From: Rachycentron canadum
Taxonomy: Eukaryota > Chordata > Actinopteri > Carangiformes > Rachycentridae
Length of the DNA: 64,000 nucleotides
NCBI GenBank assembly: GCA_038496675.1
Contig: CM076651.1
Span: 25,684,148 to 25,748,147 of the forward strand
Direction of reading: 5' to 3'
Shown here piece by piece: positions 38,239 through 49,028 of the stretch; position 1 is the first letter of the stretch, and every line of letters starts with the position of its first letter. The notes under the pieces were generated by a model. That model had not been told where the DNA came from. It did not search any database and worked only from the letters and a program-made list of their open reading frames with translations. A program made the position numbers and the translations under genes.

Positions 38239-38719
38239 CCTGAAGCCCGGCTCTGCTGGCGGAGCCCCCGACCCCTCGGCGCTTCCTCGACACGGTTCAT
38301 ACGAGACCACCCGGCAGAGGATGCGAGACTCTCCGAAGGATTAAGAGCCGACTAATCAACGAAAAATAACCACAGTCCATCAAACGTTTGAAAACTGAAC
38401 GACGCGGTTGACGTTAGCCGTTAGTTTAACGTGAGTGCGGCATGAACCCGGAGCCGCCGGATGTGTCTTTGTCGCGTTTTTTTTTTTTTTTTAAACGACG
38501 TGAACTAGATAATGATGACAAGTGAATCAAGGTGACCTGAGATAAAACGTTAAATGACAGCACGCGGACATGACGGGTCCGAGGTCGGCACCAGAAAGTT
38601 GCGGAGGTGCGGAGTGGTGCCGGCGCCGCTCAGCTCGTCGCCCGCGCCGGTGCCGTCGATAGTTTGACGGAGCAACACAAACTTCTTCTCCGCCAAATAT
38701 GGACGGGGGCACCGTGCCA

Positions 38720-38727
38720 TGACGTCA
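38720..38727. promoter_or_regulatory. Palindromic CRE in the CpG island
   Basis: A perfect TGACGTCA octamer (CREB/ATF site) lies about 480 bases upstream of the chst13 ATG. A second near-site TGACGTCG is at 38786-38793. Both are inside the CpG island. Confidence 0.5.
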
Positions 38728-38860
38728 CGCCCCCCCTCCCGCGCCCTCCGCCCGTTCCGGAGGCTGCTGCCGCGGTGCCTTCAGGTGACGTCGGACACGG
38801 GGACGATGCGCTGAGGTACACTCTGCTGCTCGGTGTTTGTGTGTATAATTAACAAATCAA

Positions 38861-40199
38861 ACGCAACACGTTAACGCACATCAAAGGTTACGGTGCTCCC
38901 ACTGTGTGTGTGTCTGTGTGTCAGGTGATACACGTCTGATTGTGAGCGTTGACCCTCAACGAGCACCTGAAGGCAGCATTAAAGTCGCTCACAGTGATTC
39001 CAGCAGACTCAGGTACAGCGTGTACTGTCTCCTGCAGCCATGACAGCTAAAAAGCAGGGGCTGTCTGACATTTACCGAAATAAATGAAAAAAGAAAACTA
39101 CAAAAAATGCGGGAACTTACTGGCAAATACACATTTTTACCAAAGACTCACAAAAACTCGACTTACCTGCTTGTAAAACCCATACATAGAGCCCGGCTTT
39201 TATTTTTAGTCACATTTGAAATTACACATTGCAAACCTAGAATCTGCAGGTAAAAGCACGGTGTCACTGTCAGAAGCTCAAAATTGCTGCTGCAGGCCCC
39301 GTTACTTCTCGAGCACCATCTTAATATGATACAAGTGGCCAACAAGTACAAGTCACAACTAATATTGCATTACAGTGTATTTACAGATGCTTAAATATTG
39401 GAGTACAGCTGTGTCTTTATTTCAGTCTTTAACTTGCTTCAGTTCCACTCCGATAGACGCTGTGGATGTCGAACGAGGTCTATAAATTGCATTTTCGTGC
39501 CAGAATCAAAATCCCCTTCAGAACGAGAACACATTCCTGTGCACGCCAGCTCTGAGAGACGTCAAGCAATGCTTTAAATCACGTCTCACTACAGAGAGAT
39601 ACATGTTTGACAAATGTGAGCTGCTACCACTGGAGGATGATGGCAAATAGACTGATGGGAAGTTCAAGGATGACTGAAGACACGGTCATGATCTCAAACG
39701 ACTCAATATGTAGATCTATCAGAGTGGTCAATATTAGAAAAGATCTCTTCTGTTCAAAGATTTCAAACTGTGTACGTCCCATACCCCATTTACTCAGCAC
39801 TGCAAACATACAGTCACTTAGAAATGCTCACATATAATACAACTGTGTGTGTGTGTGTCTGATTCACATCAAATCTAAGAAAAATATCTCTACACGTTTT
39901 TAAATGTGTCACAAACATTTCATTGCTGGCTGTCAAACTTATGAAAAGTTAAGTAAAAGTTTACTACTACCAAACTACCACTAACTCAAATAATATTTGA
40001 TAAAGTTGTATAAGGATGGAAAAGAGAGACAGAGATACATGGACCAGACAGAAATATGACATTTTCATCAAAACCTTCCTTATAAAGGAGAGTTGTTTTC
40101 ATCAGTGGGTAATATGTACAATAATATTTTAATGTCACTGTTGGTATTTGATTGTCTTTCTTCAAAATATACAACTGCTTCCTCCTGAGTCAAGATTTA
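38861..40199. other. Non-coding stretch, nothing recognised
   Basis: I see no exon, RNA gene or known repeat, only short GT runs near 38904 and 39845. The 14-codon frame at 39041 (after ctcctgcag) looks like chance. Confidence 0.5.
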
Positions 40200-40600
40200 A
40201 CCTGATCCAGGTCTAGAGACGTGGCAGAAACTGAGCCACTGAGGAAGTGCCAGGTCAGCGTGTGAGCAACATTCATGCTGCCATATCTGAGGATGCCATA
40301 ATTATCCACATGCCCATCATTAGACCTACAACATGCAATGCCTCCTGGAAACACTTAACAGAGATCTCAGACTTGAGAATGAGAGAGGCTTGGCTAAGGA
40401 TGACTGAGCAAATTATGTGGTTGTTTGGGGCAGTGTCAGCTTACCACACAACTCTCATCAGTGCATGGTTCCCTGACCACCCACAGGTCTTGGTCTACTC
40501 TCTACTTGTCACTGAAGAGCCTTTCATCAGCTGAGGTGATCATCACTGACTGTCCATGTGTTCACGGACAGGTTTTGAAACATTTTGAGTTAATTTCGTA
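40200..40600 (+). pseudogene. Decayed DDE-type transposase fragment
   Basis: The frame from 40247 reads VPGQRVSNIHAAISED, then a stretch in the place of HxxxxGPYNT, and near 40431-40500 AVSAYHTTLISAWFPDHPQ. The order VPGQRGGN..AAIS, then an Asp-Asn-type catalytic block, then AWFADHPQ is what I recall for a fish DDE_3 (IS630/Tc1-mariner superfamily) transposase. The catalytic DN position reads GA, the frame breaks after the PQ motif, and no start or full-length frame exists, so it is dead. The family name is from memory. Confidence 0.55.
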
Positions 40601-40915
40601 TTTGCGTGCCACACAAGAGAAACCTTGATACAGCAATCAATCAAAGCTCATCTTAATATAATAACAAGTGGGAAACAGCTAGCCTTACTAGGTTTCAGTT
40701 TGTGTACAAATCAAACAAAGCAGATATCAGTTGTTGAGCGTGAGGGGTTCTGGGATGCAGATGTCTTAATTTTGGAGTTAGCCAGGTTAGTGATTTCCCC
40801 AGCTTCCAGTCTTTATGCTAGACAAAGCTAATTGTCTGCACATTGCAGTTTTTTTACTTGTAGCCATGTATTCAAAACACGTCTGTCTATAAAAGCGAAC
40901 ATTGGTACTGGGTCT

Positions 40916-41150
40916 GTAAAGTGAAGCCAATGCTGAAGAGCCTTAAACCTTCATCCTCTCTAATGACCATCAGGGCGCGACTCCTCTGGTTGTTAAAGAA
41001 GTCAGATTGTATTGAAGTCTATGGGAAAATGTCCCTACTTCTCCTTGATTTATTAGCTCAGTAAACGTTTTCCTAATGAGTTTATGGTCTCAGTCTCTAG
41101 TTTCAAGCCTTCAATACAACATGATGTTCATGTTTTAAATGATGGTCCCA
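40916..41150 (+). repeat. Dispersed composite repeat, copy D (module 1 only)
   Basis: It begins gtaaagtgaagccaatgctg and ends at aatgatggtcc, exactly where module 2 starts in longer copies. It carries a CTCF-like CCATCAGGGCGCG at 40967-40979 and the shared core. Confidence 0.87.
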
Positions 41151-43608
41151 CCACACAACCAGTCAAAGTGGAAAAAGGGCCCAAATAACTTTATCACCCA
41201 GAATTATAAAGAAGACATCAAAGTCTGGATGTAGTTGGTGATTTTGTCATTCAAGAGCACTGATTGCACGTAAATGTATCCAAGCTGGACTAAATCACCA
41301 ACTTAAAGTGTATTTAATTTGTAACTGAACTTGAGGCAGGTAAACATTTGCAGCTCTCCATCAGCATGTGCTGTAAGACCTGCAGTAGGCGGATAACTTC
41401 ATTACCATCCTTTGATCTCATATGGCTTTCTGTTTGCGGCTCTGGGATGGGCGTGGTCAAATGGCCCAGTGTGGAGACATCCCATGTAAAACTGAAAGAC
41501 AATAATAGGGCCTTTACAACATGCTGCACAGCATGAAGGAACATTTTCCCGGACATAAGATTGAGTCACTCTTTATGTCTTAGAAAAGATTTAATCATAA
41601 GCCTGTGAAAGCGGCCTGTAATACACCAACTGCTTGTTTCAGACATCCATATCCAAATGACCTGCTCCAGGTCACATTAGTGAGATGGACGTGAAGGGCA
41701 TTTTGTAGATTTGTCATCATACTGTGCACTGTCAGCTAACTATGACCTCTCTGTTTGCGTGCATGCTTTTGATTTCATTTGATACACACTGCTCCGTAGG
41801 CAAGTCCAAATCAGGTTTATGTAATCACATCTCCATCCTTGGAGTGCTTCAAACTATCCCCAGACGATATGACAACAACTGAAAACTATCCCCTGTCAAC
41901 CTTTTGACCCAAAAGGAGAACAAGAAAAAAACTCCCACAAAAACCCCATGACACGAACAACCTTGCTTGTACTTTCATGTTCACTGTGTAATGACCACGT
42001 GCCCTTTAAATGCTGGCAAGCCACTAATTTAAGCAACATCAATACGACCAAAGGATTCTGCCTATGTAAACATGTAACATGCATGGGGACTCCACTGTAC
42101 ATGGTGTTTAAAGCCAAGCACAACCTTTTTTGTTTGTCATCTTTCCAGTTTGTGAGGGTCATAACTCTACCACACACACCACTCATAACTCTAATCTTCG
42201 TATTTGAACCTCGTTTGTGTGCTGCTAATTGTAAGTAAATCGTTACTATTGAAATGACAACATTTCCACTTTGTGATGGACTGTATTTGTAATTCTTTGT
42301 CACATCTGGCCATTGTAGGTTCACCAAGGATGTTCTAACTTGTTTGTTCCCGTGTTGTTTAGTTTATGGCTTATTACACGTGTAACCCATCAGCACAGGC
42401 TGGGATTGTTTCAATCAAGAGTCATTTTCTTTCTAAGGTTGTTTGATTTGTGTATTATAGAGGCATTACACTGCACCAGCTTTTCCAAGGGTCAAGCTTA
42501 GCCTGATTATAATGTGAATTAAAGCTGTAGTGTTGGTGGAGATTTATACACCACAGCAACATTTACACCTGCTAACTTCCAGGTGTTACAGTTAAGTAGC
42601 TATTTAAACAAAATAAAATAATCCCCAGCAGAAGTGACATAAGGACAGAAAGGCGCCATTATTAAAGACAGTATGAAGTAAAACAGAAAGAAATGGAGGT
42701 GGAGCTGGAAGATGCAGACGGTCCTGTTTGCATCAGAGTTTCTGTTTTAGCCTGACTCACTGTGCAGTCAGTCAGGACAACAGTCTCACTACTGTTTTCA
42801 TGCCTCTTTTGACAGCAGCAGTGAGGGAAACCCGCTCTGTGGAAGAGCCCAAACAGCCAAACAAAACTTCTGACCTGCCAGAAAGAGAACCAGGTCATTG
42901 ATGCTTCAGGCTATTAATCAGCCACTATGACCCCTCCTCAAACTGCACATCAAATAACAACTGATCTGGCAGAAATTTGACCCAGTTTCGTCATTACTCA
43001 GCCAATTTGGGACTAAAATCTGACTTACAGTGTACAATGTCTGACCAGCTCATTCAGACATTTCCTACATGTTATTAATGGCAAAAACTGTTACACTTAC
43101 TACGAACTCTGAGGCATGCATATTTCTTCACTTTTTCAGTTCAGTCTGCAGCTTATAATGTTCCAGTTTATAGAGTCGATTTCTAATGACTGGGCGAAGC
43201 TGCAGATGTTTCTTAGGAATCTATTTGCATATTGATAAGGTCACAACCAGATAGAGCTTTCCGCAGATTTTAATGGTGCTACCCCATTTAGTAACTTACT
43301 GGCATAGAACTGGTTTATTTATTTTGCAGCACAGATCCATCTGATTCAGAGGCCCAGGTTTGGAACCACTGCTCAAACTATCACGACTGTGACACTTGAG
43401 CTGTTCTCTCTCCCTCTGCTCCATCTGATGAGGCTGTTTAGTCAACCTATAGGAGATTATTGGACTGTGAAAACACTTTTATTGAACCATTACTTGCACC
43501 ATGGAAAGCATGAATCACCGTGCGTATGTGTGTGTGTGTGGGTATGTGTGTGGCTTTCATTTACTATACTTGTGCAGTCTGACAGCTTAGTGGGGACCGA
43601 ATAAATAT

Positions 43609-43609
<1 letters not shown>

Positions 43610-43666
<57 letters not shown>

Positions 43667-43692
43667 TGTGTGTGCGTGCATGTGTGTGTGTG
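43610..43692 (+). repeat. GT microsatellite
   Basis: About 40 GT units run with a few GC interruptions near the right end. Shorter imperfect GT arrays lie 90 bases left and 215 bases right. Confidence 0.95.
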
Positions 43693-44846
43693 TATGCATA
43701 CCTGTAAATGCTTTATAGTTGCAGCATAGTGAGGACCAAAAAACAAAGTGAAGACTTTTCGGCCGAGAGTCACTTTGAGGATTGACAACTGGTTTTATGG
43801 CTCAGATTAGGTTTATCTTGGTGTTAGGTTTGGGTTCAGGCAAGCAGTTGTGATAGTAAGGGGACTCGGGAATGCATTATTTTAATGACCGTCCTCATAA
43901 AAACAGAAGTGTGTGTGTGTGGGTGTGGATGCTGGTGTGTGTGGGTATGGGTGTGTGTCCATGCAAGTACACTTGCACGCACACTCATTTCCTCTCAGCT
44001 GTTATGGGCATAATGGTACATGTTAAATGCTGAAGTTGGAGAATTTCAGCAAAAAGCTCTCTAGACACTGTGGCTAATAAAGCAGAGGGATTTTCTCTTT
44101 GAGACGTTCTCAAACTTGTGCGTTTAGAACTCACAAATAGCTGCCAAAATAAAAGTGAGCAGAATTACATGTTTTAATAGGGTGTTGTACTATCGCAAGA
44201 TGCCAAAACACCTTCAATATGTCTGCAACTCAGTTGGAAACAAACAGCACCATCCCTCCACAAGCCATGACATCATCTGATGTTTTGTTGATGGAGGTGG
44301 AAAATACCATCTCTGACATGGCACAGTGGAGTTTCTCTGAAGTGTTCAGGTGAGCCGAGAGCTGAGGTGCCATATGTTTTTTTTTTTTTTTCTGTTTTGT
44401 TTTCATGGTCATTAAACCATTTGGTGACCATTTGCAGCCCCCACAGATTAGGGGCAGAAGCTGCCTCCCATTAAGTCTCACCTCTGAAGGTTGTAATGAG
44501 AACACAGAGGGGCATGATGGTTCGCTGGGGGAGGGTTTAAGTCAGATGTTGGTAAAGTGGAGTATACTCCACAGACCGACTGCATATTTATTCTAAACAT
44601 GTATAAGAGTAGATGTAACAAAGGTGGTTGAGGCAAATGTTATTATGGGAGCCTGCTGGAGACGGGAGAAACACATGAAAAACATCATGAAATATTAATA
44701 TTCAAAATTTCGACGTTTTATTTAAAGAAATGTCATCACTTGCTGCTGTGGCACCAGCGGACAGGTTCACATAAAGCCAGATAGAGACAGAGGAGAACCT
44801 GGAGCACAGGGAAAAACAGGATTAGATAAGTTTCAAAAGATCAATA

Positions 44847-44848
<2 letters not shown>

Positions 44849-44882
<34 letters not shown>
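44849..44882 (+). repeat. GA microsatellite
   Basis: About 17 uninterrupted GA units. Confidence 0.95.
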
Positions 44883-44884
<2 letters not shown>

Positions 44885-44984
44885 AACAAGAAACACAAGG
44901 GAGGGGAGAGAGATGTGATGAGGGATCATGGCTGAGACCATGGCAATTAAAACCAGATATGTTGCTTGTGTCCTTACTGCCCTG

Positions 44985-45052
44985 GGCCCTCTAGGGGTCT
45001 TGGGCCCTTGGGCAGCTACTGTCCTAATGGTTAATCCAGCCTTGATAAATAC
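44985..45052 (-). repeat. Repeat-like gggccc-rich patch
   Basis: On the minus strand it reads ATCAAGGCTGGATTAACCAT then a run of GGGCCC-rich text. This resembles the tips of a common degenerate fish repeat. The assignment is weak. Confidence 0.35.
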
Positions 45053-46389
45053 AAACTGGGGTGAACAAGTAGTTAACGCAACAGAAACGTGAGTTTCTTT
45101 ATTGAACATTCGCATAAATATGAAATAATTTTTTGGCCATAACAAACTGCAAACTCAACTTTTCTAGCCCCTTATACCCTCGATGTATGTTGAAGGCTCT
45201 AATCGATCATTTACCGGCAGCCCTGCAAAAGTTCAGTGTCGGGGCTTTGGTCTGTCGTCTTTCGTGAAGAGACCAGCTACTGTTTGTCATTCCTGTCACA
45301 GTAACCAGGGCAGTGGGTCAAGCATGTCCCCTTCCATCTCAGTCAGCAAAATAGTGACCCAGTGTTAAAAAGAAGGGCTGCATTGTATTGCGCACACTGT
45401 GTTGTTTGTTAGGGATGGGTAATGCAACTGTTCCTTAAGGTTTTGAGGACAGCAGAGCTCTACTTTGTTGTTTCCCATGAAAACAAGTTCAAAACAGCTG
45501 ACTGGTGCTCAGTGTGCAGCAGGGGCAGCTACAATAAGCCAGTGTGAGCTTCACAGACAGTTTCTGATGTAAGGAAATGAGCTCAGCTGGTACATCCTGT
45601 CTGAAATGCAAGGAACACACCCATCCAGCTCAGCTGTACCTTGCCATCCTCAAGACTTCCACTCCAAGTCGAGTTGAATAAAATTGAAATATTAATTTGG
45701 CTGCATCTGTTGTGGACATTTCTAATGGTGTCTAGCTGCGTCTGTGCTCCCATGAGCCTGAGGTTGATTGTGATTGCGTTGATTGGTGATGTTGAAGATT
45801 CAGTGACGAGACCTCATATAAGAAGGTTTTTCATTTTCTTATCCTAAACCTGTTTTTTTTTCCTGTGAGATTTGTTTGTAAGAGTCAGATTCAGCAAACA
45901 CAGACCTGCTGTTTGTGTTTCTGCTTGACTGATGCCACCTGCTCATAAGGAGGTGTGCAGTCAACACATTTGGTCATTAGCATAATTGAAGTCCCTAAAA
46001 TTCGCATGTAAGTCTACCTGATCAGCTCCATCTGTGGGAAAGTTTGTTCACAGAAGAGTCTTCAAAGAGTAAAAAGATGACTTTCACTCCACAGATTGTC
46101 TCTTCCTTTTGGAAATAAGCAGACAAACAGATAATAGAATTGGCAGGATGGTGGACTGCCATTCCTACAGCTGTGTATTATTACTATTACTATTATTGAT
46201 CTTTCACACCCGCTAAACAAACACAGCAGCACTAAATATTCTGAAATGGGACACACATAGAAATGAGAACATAAACATAAAACAGATGATAAAATGGATA
46301 CCACCACAAGGTGGAGTACCACCATAGTACAAAGAATTGGCATATAATGTGTAAATTAAAAAAAAAAAAAAAAAAATCAGATAAAGATT

Positions 46390-46860
46390 AAAAAGGAGGG
46401 GTGGGGTTGTATTGATGGGAACTCAGTCTCAAAGTAATTCAGAAAAGTTTCTGGGTGGAGCCCTGGACAGTGTAAGTTGTTCAAGTTTAAGTCAGGACAT
46501 CTCCTCCACCCAGTGCATGTGAGATGGTGGCACAACTTCCTTCCAACTGTAAAGGATTAAGCGTCTAGCTAGTAAGGTGGAAAATGCTATAGCCACAGCC
46601 TGATCATTTGTAAATGTTCCCTGTAGAACTAAACCACACAATCCAGTCAGTGGGTGAGGATCAAGAAGTTAAATATACCTGTTAATGGTAACAATTCGGG
46701 ACATGACCAAAATGTTTGGCACCGTCTGCACCTGTTGCAAGTCGGGTCTAAACCAGGATAGTTTGGCCAGCTCTCATACCGACAGGTGAAACAGATGCAG
46801 AATCTTAAATTGTATGAACCCATGTCTAATGCACATTAATGAGGAGTGTACCAGTGTCTT
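46390..46860 (-). mobile_element. L1-like LINE, 3' end of ORF2 (decayed, 5'-truncated)
   Basis: The minus strand in one main frame, interrupted by stops, reads CIRHGFIQFKILHLFHLS, ELAKLSW, a Pro-Asp-Leu-Gln run, then NDQAVAIAFSTLLARRLIL and YSWKEVVPPSHMHWVEEM. The LLARRLIL..WK..PPSH.HW order is what I recall from the C-terminal end of fish L1-type ORF2 proteins. Nothing upstream (above 46860) extends the frame, so only the tail remains. No poly(A) lies at the expected 3' end. The A run at 46358-46376 is in the opposite sense. Confidence 0.55.
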
Positions 46861-48590
46861 TTCTGCCTGCTAATCCATATCTGACTTTATCATTTCTGCA
46901 GCTGTTTATGCCAAACATGGCACGTGATGATTTGTGTACTCGACTATCCAAGCAGTTTCTGTTGATGACGTGGGTGATGTTTGTATTAAATGTCCTGGGT
47001 GACTCATCCAGGCCTCTTGACCCTTTCAGCAGCTGCTAGCTGGGCCTGGATTGAACCCTGCATTAGAGATTTATCATTGGTGAAAGCTGAATACAGGTTA
47101 TCCAAAATGGCAAATGAATGAAAGCCAACATAAGTAAAAGTTGATCTTGTCATGCTGTGGTTTCCTTGGTCCTCCTCAAAGTCAAAACCTCAGAAATATG
47201 GCATTTGAATAAACGTTTAGATACGTGGTTGATTCTGTTATCGCACAAAGTAAGATATGAAAAGGTGCAAAAGAAAAAAAAAACAATTTAAATAAATGTA
47301 AAAAAAAAAAAAAAAACACTAAAGAATCTGAAGATTCTCAGGCATCCAAGAGAAGTTGAATGGAGAGCAACTGGACTTGGTTCCTAAAACTATGCTAAGC
47401 TAAGAAGCATAATAGATATGAAAGTGCTTGATTTACCTCATTCTCAACAAGAAAGCCAAATGACACATTGTTTAACTTTTCCTTTGACAGTTCTGCACTG
47501 TACCCTACTTCCAAGGCCATTTAATGTAAATGTCCAGACCAGTCATGATTCCTTTGGGATCAGGTTTCTCCCCCTCATCAGGACTTTCCTGGGCCAATTG
47601 TTCTGCCAGTGCTTGAGGTTTGGCATGAGCCACAGCAGGAGAACTACTTGTTTGACATCGTTCCCATTTCCTGCTACTCAGTGGAGGAAAGAAACCTCAC
47701 CAGTCCCTCAGGTCCCTTTTGTTTCTATTTGTATTTTTAATGGCCTTTTCTGCTGCAGCCTCTCTCATATTGAAGCTGACTTTTGCACCACAGCCTTGTC
47801 TGTACATGGTATCCTGATGATCTGTCCTGGGAAGGTGGAAAATTATACTCTATCTCAAATGTTGACGACGCCTAATAAAAAAATAAAAAAAAGAAACACT
47901 TTCCATTGAAACTATTTATTCTAGAAGCTGTAATTTGCAGTTGCCTGTGAAATCTTTATTTTCTCTGGCAACACTGGTGTAAAATATTTCATGCTGTATG
48001 TGCTACACATAAAAGGTTTAAGGATTAAATGTAAAAGTACTAAATACTAGAATTAGATTTGTAAGGCAGTTTACTGGCTTTGACTGCAGAAACTCATGTG
48101 CTATTACTGTGATGTAATCTTATGATTGTACCAGAGTGTATGCTGGGAAAATCTGTAGTAATCATCAGGCCCTGCACCGCCTTGCATCCCTTGAACAAAC
48201 ATTACCAAGAAAATAATTCCACAGGATGGACAACCATTTAGAATTGAGCGGTGTGTAACAGTGTTTTTAAATCAGGTGACTTGCATCTGCCAAACATGAC
48301 CTCAGCATTTTACAGGCGTTTTTCTACAGCCGTGAGATTAGATTAAACTATTCAGACTTCTTCACCTACGATGTGGCTGACATCAGTGAAATGAGCGCAG
48401 ACGCCGTGGGGGCAGCTCCTATATGACGGACACCAGGTCACAGCTGAGACAAAAGCCACAGACAACCTGTGACGACCTTTTCTTTTTTAATTCACTGAAC
48501 AGAAATATAAACACAACACTTCTTCTTCTATCATGAACAACTTTAAGAGCTTTTTAATGCTTATAACAGTGCACATAGACTTACACAGAT
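46861..48590. other. Non-coding stretch, nothing recognised
   Basis: It contains A runs near 47272-47284 and 47300-47316. The 163-residue frame at 47418-47909 has no recognisable domain and no splice context. No exon was identified. Confidence 0.45.
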
Positions 48591-49028
48591 AAGCCAATGC
48601 TGAAGAGCCTTGAACCTTCATTCTCTCTCATGACCACCAGGGGGCGACTCCACTGGTTGTTAAAGAAGTCAGATTGTATTGAAGTCTATGGGAAAATGTC
48701 CCTACTTCTCCTTGATTTATTAGCTCAGTAAACGTTTCCCTAATGAGTTTATGGTCTCAGTCTCTAGTTTCAAGTCTTCAATACAACATGATGTTCATTT
48801 TTTAAATGATGGTCCATTTAGAGGAAAATAGAGGAGATTGGTTAGGGGGCGTGGACAGACAGACTGCACTGCCCAATCAGGATAGAGTACAGAGCAGGTT
48901 AGATCCTCCAAATATGGTTTCTTCCGGTTTAAAAAAATCCAAGATGGCTGACAGACAAATTACAAACTGGAGGCTTCAAAAAAGCAGCTCACAGGCGATA
49001 GGTGACGTCAGGGAGGGTTGACACTTGG
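48591..49028 (+). repeat. Dispersed composite repeat, copy E (fullest copy)
   Basis: It runs from aagccaatgctgaagagcc to gttgacacttgg, about 440 bases, with modules 1 and 2 joined. It carries CTCF-like CCACCAGGGGGCG at 48634-48646 and YY1-like CAAGATGGCTGAC at 48940-48952. There is no coding frame. Confidence 0.9.

Larger units (their letters stand above)
38120..38860. promoter_or_regulatory. chst13: CpG-rich island at the chst13 5' end
   Basis: CpG dinucleotides are dense here and rare in the flanks. The island covers chst13 exon 1 and extends about 600 bases upstream on the minus strand. No TATA box is evident. It is the likely chst13 promoter region and could also fire on the + strand. 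The transcription start is not determined by the sequence. Confidence 0.65.
41151..46389. other. Non-coding stretch with microsatellites
   Basis: No host exon was recognised. Open frames up to 143 residues (41896-42327, minus) lack any recognisable domain. It contains GT arrays (43520-43560, 43610-43692, 43908-43960), a GA array (44849-44882), a T run near 44376, a gggccc-rich repeat-like patch (44985-45052) and an A run at 46358-46376. Confidence 0.5.

Noticed and set aside
38239..38310. Upstream in-frame extension of chst13 (VSYEPCRGSAEGS)
   Set aside because: The frame begins with GTG, not ATG, and runs back to a TAA at 38343-38341. The first ATG is at 38238.
39041..39088. Short ATG frame after a ctcctgcag acceptor-like site (TAKKQGLSDIYRNK)
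   Set aside because: It has only 14 codons and no partner exon or family match.
41896..42327. 143-residue minus-strand frame
   Set aside because: No family recognised and no exon-like boundaries. Overlapping frames on the other strand are equally open.
43490..43788. His/Thr-rich open frames
   Set aside because: They are translations of the GT microsatellite.
47418..47909. 163-residue + strand frame
   Set aside because: No domain, and no supporting splice sites or neighbouring exons. It ends in an A-rich run.
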